A model generated the notes under the pieces. That model did not search any database and was not told the DNA's origin. It saw only the letters and a list, made by a program, of their open reading frames with translations. Positions 18,957 through 25,870 of a stretch of 64,000 bases of DNA are shown here, piece by piece (the first letter of the stretch is position 1; the number at the start of each line of letters is the position of its first letter). Made by a program: the position numbers and the translations under genes. Source of the stretch: Cyclobacteriaceae bacterium (GTDB lineage: Bacteria > Bacteroidota > Bacteroidia > Cytophagales > Cyclobacteriaceae); assembly GCA_028278225.1 (NCBI GenBank), contig JANQEU010000079.1:186001-250000 (forward strand). The letters are read 5' to 3'.

Positions 18957-20663
18957 TTAGAGAGTAAATACCACTACTTCACTTGGGTGGTAGCCAAGGC
19001 GATGTGCTTGTATTTCCACCTGAGTGTTGACTGGTATTTCGAAGGGTGCCTGATAAACGCTCCAAGCGTTATCTCGATTTTTAGAAGAGATCAGGCGGTA
19101 TCCTATGGATGCTCCTTCTGTGTCGCAGGTGATGTATACCTTCTCTCCCCGTATCGATACCTGAGGATTTGCCGTGCTTGGTTTTGTGTCGGCTCCATTC
19201 CATAACTGGCTGATCAGTTCACGTTCGGGTAAGTTGGGCTGATCTCCTATTTCCGCAATCCATCGATTCAATTCTCTTCTTAGTTCAGCTAACTTTTCTG
19301 CATGATCAGGGGCTGCTGCCAGATTATTGACTTCATGCGGATCATTGAGGCAATCATACAGTTCTTCTTTTGGCTTACCCGACTGGAACCACAGCGCCTG
19401 CACTTCATCCAATTCATTGGCATCCCGCATCCTGAGTAATTCCTTCATCGTAGGTATCCTTTCACGAAACGTGACCGGCAGGTAATATGCTTGTTCCGGA
19501 CGATAATTCCTGATGTATTTGAATCGATCGTCACGCACCGCTCTAATGGCATCTGTAAATCCATCGAAACGATCCCCAGCGGCATGGATGTATTTTCTTT
19601 CCGGTGTATCGCTGGAAAGAAATGCTCTTCCCTGCAAGTAACCAGGTACCTTTGCGGAGGCCAGTCGCAGCACGGTAGGAGCCAGATCGATGAAGCTTAT
19701 CAACTGATCGTCTATGCTGCCAGCATCTTTCTTATCGGGAAACCGGACAATTAACGGCACTTTTAAGCCTGCATCGTAAATCAACCTTTTCTGACGAGGC
19801 AGTGGTCCACCATGATCCCCATAAAAGAAAATTACGGTATTAGCTAGTAAACCATCTTCCTCTAACTGTGCTAAAACCATGCCCACCTGTCTGTCCATTT
19901 CGGCAATGTTGTTATACATTTTCCACATGTCTCGCTTGGTGATTTCGTTATTTGGCAGGTAAGGAGGAATGTCAAATTCCGTATCTTTTGGTAGATAAAC
20001 AGTGGTTTCAGACTCTTTCATCCGACCACCTTCCCATTGAAATGAGGTATCTCCCGCATGATAAAACCGCTGCTCCTCTCTTCTAAAACCATACGGCTCA
20101 AATAGTCCGGATTCATGCGTTTCAGTGAAATTGAAAATGGAAAAAAAAGGTTGATCTTTGTTCTCGTTGTGCCGCCAGTGGGCGTAGGGTCCGTTTTCAT
20201 CCCAGGCAGTGATGGGTGCCTGAAATTGATAGTCGGTTTTCTTATTGTTGGTGCAATAGTAGCCATGCTTGCGAAGCAGTTCACTGAACATTTTTACCTG
20301 GGGCGGAGGCACTGCTTCATAGGCAGGTAAGCCGGTGACTTCCGTGTAGGAATGTGCCCGCATGTTGTTTGCTCCTATACTTGAAGGGTACATTCCAGTA
20401 GCAATTGCAGACCTGCTGGGAGCACACACCCCTGAGGGAGAGAATACGTTCGTAAACCGGATACCTTCAGCAGCCAAACGACTTAAATTAGGAGTCTGTA
20501 CAGTAGAATCACCGAAAGGAGGAATGTAGGGTCCCATATCTTCCGTAACCAACCACAAGATGTTAGGCCGATCCACCGGATCTTCTAACAAAGCTTCTGA
20601 AGTGCTATTGTCCTGGCACGCAGCAAGGGCAATAGTGAATATCAGACAAAATATTTTATTCAT
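18957..20663 (-). CDS. Sulfatase (S1 family) with C-terminal chitobiase-C-like domain, lipoprotein
   Basis: A 568-residue sulfatase. ATG 20663 (MNKIFCLIFTIALAACQ) is chosen because it gives a clean lipoprotein signal. The upstream ATG at 20699 adds 12 hydrophobic residues. The first metal motif is LVTEDMGPY, where Glu replaces the usual first Asp. The modified Cys is residue 80 in CAPSRSAIATG. NNKKTDYQF replaces the GKWHLG segment, as in N-sulfoglucosamine sulfohydrolase-like enzymes, and FFYGDHGGPLPRQK is the late metal site. The last 70 residues (from about 495) resemble a chitobiase/beta-hexosaminidase C-terminal strand domain also seen in the protein at 15149. That shared accessory domain suggests the same target glycan. 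Confidence 0.9.
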   Translation of the reverse strand: MNKIFCLIFTIALAACQDNSTSEALLEDPVDRPNILWLVTEDMGPYIPPFGDSTVQTPNLSRLAAEGIRFTNVFSPSGVCAPSRSAIATGMYPSSIGANNMRAHSYTEVTGLPAYEAVPPPQVKMFSELLRKHGYYCTNNKKTDYQFQAPITAWDENGPYAHWRHNENKDQPFFSIFNFTETHESGLFEPYGFRREEQRFYHAGDTSFQWEGGRMKESETTVYLPKDTEFDIPPYLPNNEITKRDMWKMYNNIAEMDRQVGMVLAQLEEDGLLANTVIFFYGDHGGPLPRQKRLIYDAGLKVPLIVRFPDKKDAGSIDDQLISFIDLAPTVLRLASAKVPGYLQGRAFLSSDTPERKYIHAAGDRFDGFTDAIRAVRDDRFKYIRNYRPEQAYYLPVTFRERIPTMKELLRMRDANELDEVQALWFQSGKPKEELYDCLNDPHEVNNLAAAPDHAEKLAELRRELNRWIAEIGDQPNLPERELISQLWNGADTKPSTANPQVSIRGEKVYITCDTEGASIGYRLISSKNRDNAWSVYQAPFEIPVNTQVEIQAHRLGYHPSEVVVFTL

Positions 20664-21091
20664 AAAATAGTAAAATGTAAATAGGTTGGTGATGAACAAT
20701 CTTTTACACGTCCTTATAATTAAGGTTTATGAAAAGGCATTTCTTTGTTTACTGCAGTTGACATAAAGTTAACGACACGATCCTTGATTACTTTGGAAAC
20801 GTCCCCATAAATTTCTGCTGGCTTTCTTTTCTGCTTCTCAATCGTCCGATTTCACTCCAGGAAGGTGTAAAAAAGGGATAAAAAACATAAAAAAAGATCT
20901 CTGCACCCCTACAGAGACCTTGTTCAAATAAACAACATCTCTTCTTTACCTTACATTTAGGGTTCTTACCAACAATTTTGTTACCAATTTGTTATTCACC
21001 AAGATAAAGTTGTATATACATTTCTGTATATCAGATTATTAGTATTGTACTTCACTTTTTGTATCGGAATGTGATTAATCCTAGTTCTGCT
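20664..21091. other. Gene-poor stretch upstream of the last sulfatase
   Basis: No intact gene is seen in these 428 bases. On the minus strand 20720-20850 holds an open run of about 43 codons without a start (contains DRVVNFMSTAVNKEMPF) that could be the tail of a lost gene. A minus-strand terminator at 20889-20917 has no gene to serve. The rest is AT-rich. Confidence 0.5.
20889..20917 (-). terminator. Orphan intrinsic terminator on the minus strand
   Basis: On the minus strand the stem TCTCTG (20912-20917) pairs with CAGAGA (20898-20903) around an 8-nt loop. Seven T follow (the A-run at 20889-20895). No minus-strand gene lies upstream of it. Confidence 0.6.
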
Positions 21092-21399
21092 ATGAAATTA
21101 TTTTATTATTCTACTTATTTAAACGACCGACTTAAGGTGTCACCAACAATCCCATAGAACGACTAAAGAGACATAATTCAGGATCTGAATCCTACACTAA
21201 AGCAGGCATGCCATGGATCCTTGTTTGATCTACAGCTAAGCAAAACAAATCAGAGGCATATCTATTGGAGAAGAAACTTAAAAACCTTGGTAAGAATAGG
21301 CTGTTAAAATTCATGATGAAGTATTCGGAAAATTTAACCTTGGAAGGGAAAGAACTTATTCATGCAGCCTGTTCGAGCCCTGACATCAAGTCAAGATGA
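21092..21399 (+). pseudogene. GIY-YIG endonuclease-like gene, broken by a frameshift and an in-frame stop
   Basis: The reading begins at ATG 21092 (MKLFYYSTYLNDRLKV) and changes frame near 21136. It then continues as GVTNNPIERLKRHNSGSESYTKAGMPWILV. A TGA at 21226-21228 sits where the family has Trp (LVWST). After it the same frame reads EKKLKNLGKNRLLKFM and ends at TGA 21397. The order of the VGVTNNPxERLxxHNSG block, the PW block and the EKxLKNL block is that of small GIY-YIG nucleases (COG2827-like), which are normally about 85-100 residues. The two lesions make it inactive unless both are sequencing errors. A long hairpin overlaps its stop. Confidence 0.8.
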
Positions 21400-21425
21400 T
21401 GACAAGCTATGCTTCGTCATCATCT
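21394..21425. repeat. Long hairpin overlapping the end of the GIY-YIG remnant
   Basis: Arms AGATGATGAC (21394-21403) and GTCATCATCT (21416-21425) are perfect. The inner AAGC/GCTT also pair, which leaves a 3-nt loop and one bulged base. No T-run follows directly. Confidence 0.6.
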
Positions 21426-21445
21426 CGTCCAGACCGCAGGGATGG

Positions 21446-21474
21446 AGCCCCGACGTTACAGTCGGGGCTTTTTT
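21446..21474 (+). terminator. Strong intrinsic terminator, first of a tandem pair
   Basis: GCCCCGAC (21447-21454) pairs with GTCGGGGC (21461-21468) around a 6-nt loop, then six T. It is preceded by the 16-mer TCTCGTCCAGACCGCA (21423-21438), which recurs before the second terminator. Confidence 0.75.
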
Positions 21475-21545
21475 CGTTTGGAAAAAACGAGACGAGAAGC
21501 CTGTGCCGACGAATGTCGGTAAGTCTCGTCCAGACCGCAAAAACG

Positions 21546-21573
21546 CCCCAACCATAAAAAGTTGGGGTTTTTT
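21546..21573 (+). terminator. Strong intrinsic terminator, second of a tandem pair
   Basis: CCCCAAC (21546-21552) pairs with GTTGGGG (21561-21567), then six T. The same 16-mer TCTCGTCCAGACCGCA lies at 21524-21539, 101 bp after the first copy. Confidence 0.75.
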
Positions 21574-21654
21574 ATGTCCATTTTTTGCATGTTTATTTTT
21601 ACTAGAAAATCGTAGGCCAGTTCAGCATGTGAATGAAACTTTGAATCACCCTAC

Positions 21655-21849
21655 CTAAATCTTCTTATAGGTTCTGTGGTATTTGTATCCCTTTTCCCCG
21701 TGATTAAAAACCTCACGATTGTTCCACCTGTCAAAGTTCTTTTCATAACCGCACTTAGGTGCCCCTGGAATGGTCCTTGTGTAGTAATCAGCACCGGCAC
21801 AAGCTGAGGTAAAACATATGATTACAATCAGATAGACTAACTTTTTCAT
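21655..21849 (-). CDS. Small predicted lipoprotein, unknown function
   Basis: A 64-residue protein with a lysine start and a hydrophobic core ending in a lipobox-like ICFTSACAG. A short basic and aromatic tail rich in Tyr and Lys follows (YYTRTIPGAPKCGYEKNF). I do not recognise a family. The signal peptide makes it a more credible gene than the overlapping shadows. It is alone on its strand between the tandem terminators and the terminator at 21974. Confidence 0.55.
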   Translation of the reverse strand: MKKLVYLIVIICFTSACAGADYYTRTIPGAPKCGYEKNFDRWNNREVFNHGEKGYKYHRTYKKI

Positions 21850-21973
21850 GACTTTTTTTGAGTAAAGCTAGATTGTGGAAGCCCCTGAGGTTAGCGTACT
21901 TTACTCAATTTGGAAATTCAGTATTATGCCTAGTTGCTAATGCAAAAAACATCATTCCGGAGTCGGATAGGAC

Positions 21974-22000
21974 AAAAAAAGCCGGGGAGGCACCCCGGCT
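21974..22000 (-). terminator. Intrinsic terminator of the SiaC/outer-membrane-protein operon
   Basis: On the minus strand AGCCGGGG (rc of 21993-22000) pairs with CCCCGGCT (rc of 21980-21987) around a 5-nt loop. Seven T follow (A-run 21974-21980). It lies downstream of the leftward genes at 22298-23251. Confidence 0.75.
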
Positions 22001-22097
22001 AAACCTAACCAACAAACAATATGAACAACCAATCATGGATAATCTTTGATCTGCTTCCGGTAAAGAAGCCGATCAGCATGTTTCACTTATTTTTTCT

Positions 22098-22301
22098 TTA
22101 ACCAAAGCTATGTCGTGCCGGCTCCCCATACCTGAGTGAAATACCTGATCTTAAGAATGCGTATTTTACGTAGTAAGACAATTCCCGGGCCAGATGCATC
22201 AGTCCGTTTTCCGATCGGTGTTTCCAGGAAGGAAGGATATGGAAATCAATTTCGGGGTTTCGTGGAACCGGTCTCCGGTTAAAAGTAACCCCCTCCATCA
22301 A
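22098..22301 (-). CDS. Possible small basic protein overlapping the SiaC-like stop codon
   Basis: A 67-codon frame whose ATG overlaps the stop of the upstream gene (TGATGG), a layout that allows translational coupling. The product is basic and has no recognised domain or signal. It may be a chance open frame between the SiaC-like gene and the terminator. Confidence 0.25.
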   Translation of the reverse strand: MMEGVTFNRRPVPRNPEIDFHILPSWKHRSENGLMHLARELSYYVKYAFLRSGISLRYGEPARHSFG

Positions 22302-22738
22302 TTTGTTATAATGAAGAATTTTGAATAAAACTCCTGAAAGTCCAATCCAATATCCATAAGATCATCGTTCTCCTCGTCGACCATCCAGTACACCACAACG
22401 TCTTTACCGGCTCTGTCAGCTTTTCGAAAGACTGAAAACAGGTTAAAGAGCAGTTTTGTGGTTGTGGCATTAATAACCTCAAACTGCAGGTAACAAACCA
22501 ACCTTTGACTTTTGAGAAAGTGTCTCTTTACCTTTTCTATCAGGGTAATATAGGTTGGCATCACCTCAAGGGTGGTAGATTTTCCCTTGATTATGAGTAC
22601 GTTGTGAGTCCTCTGGAACTTGATTTTCAGGCGCTCTTCCCTGGGAGTCACTATGTCACTAAGCGGCCCTGAACCCACCGTTGCAGGGAACTCCTGCGCT
22701 GGTGATGGTGATCTCGATGAAGTAAATCCAAACATCAC
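22298..22738 (-). CDS. SiaC-like (DUF1987) regulatory phosphoprotein homologue, copy 1
   Basis: A 146-residue protein with an extra N-terminal 35-residue polar segment and a SiaC/DUF1987 fold at about 36-146. The pattern is a beta-rich start (LIIKGKSTTLEVMPTYI), then YLQFEVINATTTKLLFNLF, then DVVVYWMVDEENDDLMDIGLDF. In SiaC of Pseudomonas aeruginosa a Thr in the corresponding N-(T/A)-(S/T)-(S/T) loop is phosphorylated by SiaB and dephosphorylated by SiaA. NATTTK keeps that site here. No SiaA, SiaB or diguanylate cyclase SiaD is present nearby. It lies 30 bp downstream of an outer membrane protein gene and shares its promoter. The family call comes from pattern memory and is fairly firm. Confidence 0.75.
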   Translation of the reverse strand: MMFGFTSSRSPSPAQEFPATVGSGPLSDIVTPREERLKIKFQRTHNVLIIKGKSTTLEVMPTYITLIEKVKRHFLKSQRLVCYLQFEVINATTTKLLFNLFSVFRKADRAGKDVVVYWMVDEENDDLMDIGLDFQEFYSKFFIITN

Positions 22739-22768
22739 TTTTATTCTTTTCGTATTGGAATTATCTGA

Positions 22769-23251
22769 TCAAAGTTTCGCCAGGTAGTGAATTCTCTTTG
22801 CGGGCTTGCTCAGGTCAATCCTGATAGAGGTCATCACCGAAGGAAGAATACTCCGCATTGCAATTCCGGTACCTATATGCACTCGCTTTAGCACAGCGAA
22901 ATCGGCGTGGACACTGGGTGAGATCATAAAGTTCTCCCCATTAGCTATCCCTGTTCTTGCCTTAAGGATAAGGGAAGCCCGACGCCACTCTGTGACAGGA
23001 CCGGACATATAAAATCCGTAAAACTCATCCTCAATCTGGCTTGTCATCTCACGCTCTCCGTAAAACATTTGAGAGTGTTCCTGGTAAAATACACCTGCGC
23101 ATAATTTTCCCCGGAACGTGTACCCCAGTGCTGTCCCGGTCTTAGGACTTATCAGTGTTCTCTCATAATAGGTCTCAACTGACAACTGTTGCGCCAGCGT
23201 TACGCCCTGGACCAAACTACTCAATAGGACGATCATAAATAACTTTCTCAT
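22769..23251 (-). CDS. Small outer membrane beta-barrel-like protein, paralogue 1 of 3
   Basis: A 160-residue protein with a Sec signal (MRKLFMIVLLSSLVQGVTLAQ). The mature part shows alternating hydrophobic strands and the motif ARTGIANGENFMISPS near residues 105-120. It ends with HIGTGIAMRS and a short amphipathic strand. The same motif and layout occur at 37821-38315 (TGVINGENFAITPS) and 42959-43390 (GGLVNHQFFAITPE), so the three are paralogues. I do not recognise a named family. An outer membrane or periplasmic location is inferred from the signal peptide and strand pattern. It is the first gene of a unit with a SiaC-like gene and carries the shared promoter layout. Confidence 0.75.
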   Translation of the reverse strand: MRKLFMIVLLSSLVQGVTLAQQLSVETYYERTLISPKTGTALGYTFRGKLCAGVFYQEHSQMFYGEREMTSQIEDEFYGFYMSGPVTEWRRASLILKARTGIANGENFMISPSVHADFAVLKRVHIGTGIAMRSILPSVMTSIRIDLSKPAKRIHYLAKL

Positions 23252-23278
23252 TTTTATTCAATTTCTGTTTTGATACAT

Positions 23279-23348
23279 CAAAGTTGAGATCTGCAGTATT
23301 GAAATATTAGCGTAAATCGCGGAATAGAAAGAAGGGGGGAATCACCTA
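23279..23348 (-). promoter_or_regulatory. Shared regulon promoter, copy C
   Basis: Minus-strand elements: TTTG at 23282-23279, TACGCT at 23314-23309 exactly 26 nt upstream, and TAGG (for TAAG) at 23348-23345 exactly 62 nt upstream of TTTG. The distance from TTTG to the ATG at 23251 is 27 nt. TTTG sits where a Bacteroidota -7 element would be. Confidence 0.6.
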
Positions 23349-23404
23349 GTCTCTTAGTGTTTTACTTAAGGAATCAGAAATAGCTTATGGTATATCACAG
23401 GTAA

Positions 23405-24049
23405 TCAGACCAGGTCCTTTTCCACCGCATACATTACCAGGCCGGCAATGTCTTTGCAACCTGTTTTCTTCAGGAGGTTTCTTTTAAGTTCACGGACCGC
23501 ATCGTCGCTTACGTATAAGGCAAAGGCAATCTTTGCGTCCGTATATCCTTTTATGATTAGTTCGAGTACTTCTTTTTCTTTTTCTGAGATCTCATTTTGC
23601 GTCGTCCGGGCCTCTTCTCTTTTTTTCCTGGCGATGAATTTAGCCACGGTGTCATGTACCTCTTTTTCGTAGTATTCCTTACCGTCAAGAATATCATTGA
23701 GCGCTGAGATCATTTTCTTCTGAGGCGCATTCTTGAGAATATAGCCCTGCGCCCCATACGCAACCATTTGCTGTATGGACCCGGGATCTGTATGGCTGGA
23801 CAGCACTAATACTTTTTGGTCCGGATAATTCAGTCTGATATTTTCCATGAGCTCTACCCCATCCATCTGTGGCATACTGATGTCCGTGATGACAACATCG
23901 TATTTATTCAAAGCCAACAGGCGTAATGCTTCCTTTCCATTTTGAGCTTCACCTGATATCTCAAATTCGGGGACGCTTTCAAAGTACATCCGCAGTGCAT
24001 CTCTGATGATCTCGTGATCATCTACTAATAACAGCTTCTTCATTTCCAC
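23405..24049 (-). CDS. LuxR/NarL-type response regulator with diverged recognition helix
   Basis: A 214-residue two-component regulator. The REC domain (about 4-120) keeps the acidic pair Asp10/Asp11 of VDDHE, phospho-acceptor Asp56 in VITDISMPQMDG, and Lys in ILKNA. The C-terminal LuxR-type helix-turn-helix (about 150-212) is clear from EISEKEKEVLELIIKGYTD. Its recognition helix reads VSDDAVRELKRNLLKKTG where the paralogue at 34329 has the classical ISIRTVETHKRNLLEKTG. The conserved Thr and His are lost, so DNA specificity should differ. It sits alone with its own promoter of the shared layout, so it may be controlled by the regulon or control it. Confidence 0.9.
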   Translation of the reverse strand: MEMKKLLLVDDHEIIRDALRMYFESVPEFEISGEAQNGKEALRLLALNKYDVVITDISMPQMDGVELMENIRLNYPDQKVLVLSSHTDPGSIQQMVAYGAQGYILKNAPQKKMISALNDILDGKEYYEKEVHDTVAKFIARKKREEARTTQNEISEKEKEVLELIIKGYTDAKIAFALYVSDDAVRELKRNLLKKTGCKDIAGLVMYAVEKDLV

Positions 24050-24078
24050 GCATAAAATCGTTGTGTCGTTTAAAGTAT

Positions 24079-24148
24079 CAAAATTGAAAGAAGAAAATCA
24101 GCGGGACCAGAGTGAAATCAGGAATGTTATATTTCCCGCAATCACTTA
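24079..24148 (-). promoter_or_regulatory. Shared regulon promoter, copy E
   Basis: Minus-strand TTTG at 24082-24079, CACTCT (partial match to TACGCT) 26 nt upstream, and TAAG at 24148-24145 exactly 62 nt upstream. The 14-mer CGTAATGATCTAAG ending at this TAAG is identical to the one before copy A at 37722-37735. Confidence 0.6.
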
Positions 24149-24271
24149 GATCATTACGCGAATTACCTATTGGAACATCCGTCAAAAGATAAGTTTTGAA
24201 AGCAAAAAAAGGACTAGAGATCACTCTAACCCTTTTAGCTAATCATAAATAGATGACTGATCCTAAGAGAT

Positions 24272-24766
24272 CTAGGATACAACGGTATTTTTAGTACGGG
24301 GAACATCTTCATTTTCCTGGACATCTCTCATTCCTCTCTCTATCCTGAGGTCCAGGTTGAACATCGCATTGAATTCCATCCCGATTTTAAACAGGTCATC
24401 ATCAAGACTACAAATGGACCACACGACATTTATTTCTTTTCCGGCAAGAGCTGCCCTGTCAAGGGCTTTGAAATAATTGAAGAGAAGTTTTACTGTTGCG
24501 CAGTTCACTACGGAACACTGAAAATAACACGTCAGACTTTGAGATTTTCTGAGGTGGGAATCCGTGACCCTCATCAATTTCCTGTAAAAAGGCAATGCAT
24601 GGTCATCGACCGGTTTTACTTTTATGACAATGGCATCGGAGTGCTTTCTGTATTCAAGGCTTAACTTTCCCTCTTTTCCACACTCATAATTTGTCAGCAC
24701 CGATATCGGTTCACGGGAAACAATATCCATGCTTGTGTGGCAATAATCCGTATCAATTAATGTCAT
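24272..24766 (-). CDS. SiaC-like (DUF1987) regulatory phosphoprotein homologue, copy 2
   Basis: The protein has 164 residues from ATG 24766 (MTLIDTDYCHT). An in-frame ATG at 24808 lies upstream of the putative -7 TTTG (24797-24794), so the shorter start is preferred. The SiaC-like core covers about residues 30-145: AIVIKVKPVDD, YFQCSVVNCATVKLLFNYF, INVVWSICSLDDDLFKIGMEF. The CAT of VNCATVK keeps a Thr in the loop phosphorylated in characterised SiaC. A polar tail of about 20 residues follows. It is a single-gene unit with a promoter of the shared type. With no SiaA, SiaB or SiaD nearby, its partners are likely encoded elsewhere or differ from the Pseudomonas system. Confidence 0.72.
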   Translation of the reverse strand: MTLIDTDYCHTSMDIVSREPISVLTNYECGKEGKLSLEYRKHSDAIVIKVKPVDDHALPFYRKLMRVTDSHLRKSQSLTCYFQCSVVNCATVKLLFNYFKALDRAALAGKEINVVWSICSLDDDLFKIGMEFNAMFNLDLRIERGMRDVQENEDVPRTKNTVVS

Positions 24767-24793
24767 AGCTGTGTTGTTCTTAATAATCTGTAA

Positions 24794-24829
24794 CAAAATT
24801 GGACCCAAAATCCCGATTATATGAGCGCA
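24794..24829 (-). promoter_or_regulatory. Shared regulon promoter, copy D (no TAAG element)
   Basis: Minus-strand TTTG at 24797-24794 and TGCGCT at 24829-24824, exactly 26 nt upstream. The distance to ATG 24766 is 27 nt, as in the other copies. At the 62-nt position the sequence is TACT, so the distal element is not conserved. A TACGTA-rich stretch lies further up. Confidence 0.5.
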
Positions 24830-24928
24830 TATTCCGTATTTGTATTTCTACGAAAAATCAGTAGTACCCCTACGGGATTTACGTAGCAGAGATCTGACAT
24901 CCCGAATTGAAGGGATTTCAGATTTTCC

Positions 24929-25039
24929 TCATTTCCTGAGTTTCGATTCCGGATTGTATTTTTTGGCGATAGTAAAAATGACTAAGCCTCCAACCAGGAG
25001 AACTCCGTAAAATGCAATTAATATTATTTCTCCTACCAT
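24929..25039 (-). CDS. 36-residue single-pass membrane protein
   Basis: ATG 25039 opens a 36-codon frame. It has one hydrophobic helix (IILIAFYGVLLVGGLVIFTI) and a basic tail KKYNPESKLRK, so the C-terminus should be cytoplasmic. No family is recognised. It is one of three very small membrane proteins in this cluster (also at 43981 and 45611). Confidence 0.5.
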   Translation of the reverse strand: MVGEIILIAFYGVLLVGGLVIFTIAKKYNPESKLRK

Positions 25040-25263
25040 TCTTATAAAGTTTTAACGATTAAACATTTACATCCGGATTGTATTGGGCTATTGAGTCAAT
25101 TCTAATGACCTTCACCCCTCCGGCCGCATCGGCCAGGTACAATTTTGCAGGATGTATACCACAAATTTTGAGGGCAGGATCTTCTTATGGAAGCGTGTTA
25201 TGCATATTTAAAAAAATACTCAAAACACGTACTCCGGGAGATTTCGAAGCTGATGAGGGATGA

Positions 25264-25689
25264 TCAGACGGTTGCTATAGTGTTCAGGTTGATCCAGTAC
25301 TGTCCTATTTTTGCCACGTATTCCTGGAACTCATCAAAATTGACGGGCTTCACGATATAGCTATTTACATATCGATCGTAGGCAGTTTTCAGATCTTTGG
25401 ACTCCTTTGAGGTAGTAAGGATAATTACTGGTATCGCTTTTAGGTGAGATTCTTTGATCTTTTTCAGCACATCCAGACCGTTCACTTTAGGCAGGTTGAT
25501 ATCCAGTAGTATCAGTTTGAAGCGGGAGGTATCCAACGCTTCTGTTTTGTCATTGCCGAACAAGTAGTTCAAAGCCTCTTCTCCGTCTTTCAGCCAGACA
25601 AATTCTCCGTTAAATCCCAGTTTGGTTAATGCTAATTTTGTGAGTTCGGCATCCTCAGCCCGGTCCTCAATCAACAAGATTCGATCCAT
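25264..25689 (-). CDS. Single-domain response regulator (Rcp1/CheY-like)
   Basis: A 141-residue stand-alone REC domain with no output domain. Acidic residues ED at 8-9, the phospho-acceptor Asp63 in LILLDINLPKVNG, the switch Thr in ILTTSKE and Lys in YIVKPV are present. Rcp1-like proteins of this type partner with phytochrome- or PAS-type kinases. It lies 180 bp downstream of the giant LOV/PAS/GAF kinase gene and on the same strand, so it is the obvious phosphoryl acceptor. A close relative is encoded at 32566-33021 next to another kinase. Confidence 0.9.
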   Translation of the reverse strand: MDRILLIEDRAEDAELTKLALTKLGFNGEFVWLKDGEEALNYLFGNDKTEALDTSRFKLILLDINLPKVNGLDVLKKIKESHLKAIPVIILTTSKESKDLKTAYDRYVNSYIVKPVNFDEFQEYVAKIGQYWINLNTIATV

Positions 25690-25870
25690 TGGTTTTTCTT
25701 AGTTCTGTATGGACAATTCAATCACCGGCTATCCACCGATGAGACTAAATTCTGTGTGAGTACCGATCGAGCGTGGTTGAGGCTCAAATATTGTACATTT
25801 CTGCCAGACTATAAAATCGTACGTAGTGGTACAACTATTTATGAGCTGCAGAAATTAACAATTATGAGAG

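Noticed and set aside
20720-20850. 43-codon minus-strand run containing DRVVNFMSTAVNKEMPF, vaguely sulfatase-like
   Set aside because: No start codon, too short, and the resemblance rests on a few residues. Kept only as a possible remnant in the gap description.
21001-21034. TGTATATACATTTCTGTATATCAG as a further copy of the 19-bp operator
   Set aside because: It shares only the CATTTCTGT flank and lacks the TACACAG arm.
21371-21380. GTTCGAGCCC, reminiscent of a tRNA T-arm
   Set aside because: No acceptor or anticodon arm around it, and it lies in the GIY-YIG remnant's reading frame.
21362-21658. 98-codon open frame on the + strand after the GIY-YIG remnant
   Set aside because: It runs straight through two intrinsic terminators and a hairpin, and its sequence is in a different frame from the recognisable remnant. 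Best explained as a chance open frame.
25785-25854. Shared regulon promoter before the REC gene at 25264
   Set aside because: A TTTG is present, but TACGAT is 27 nt upstream and no TAAG lies at 62 nt. The elements do not fit the fixed spacing.
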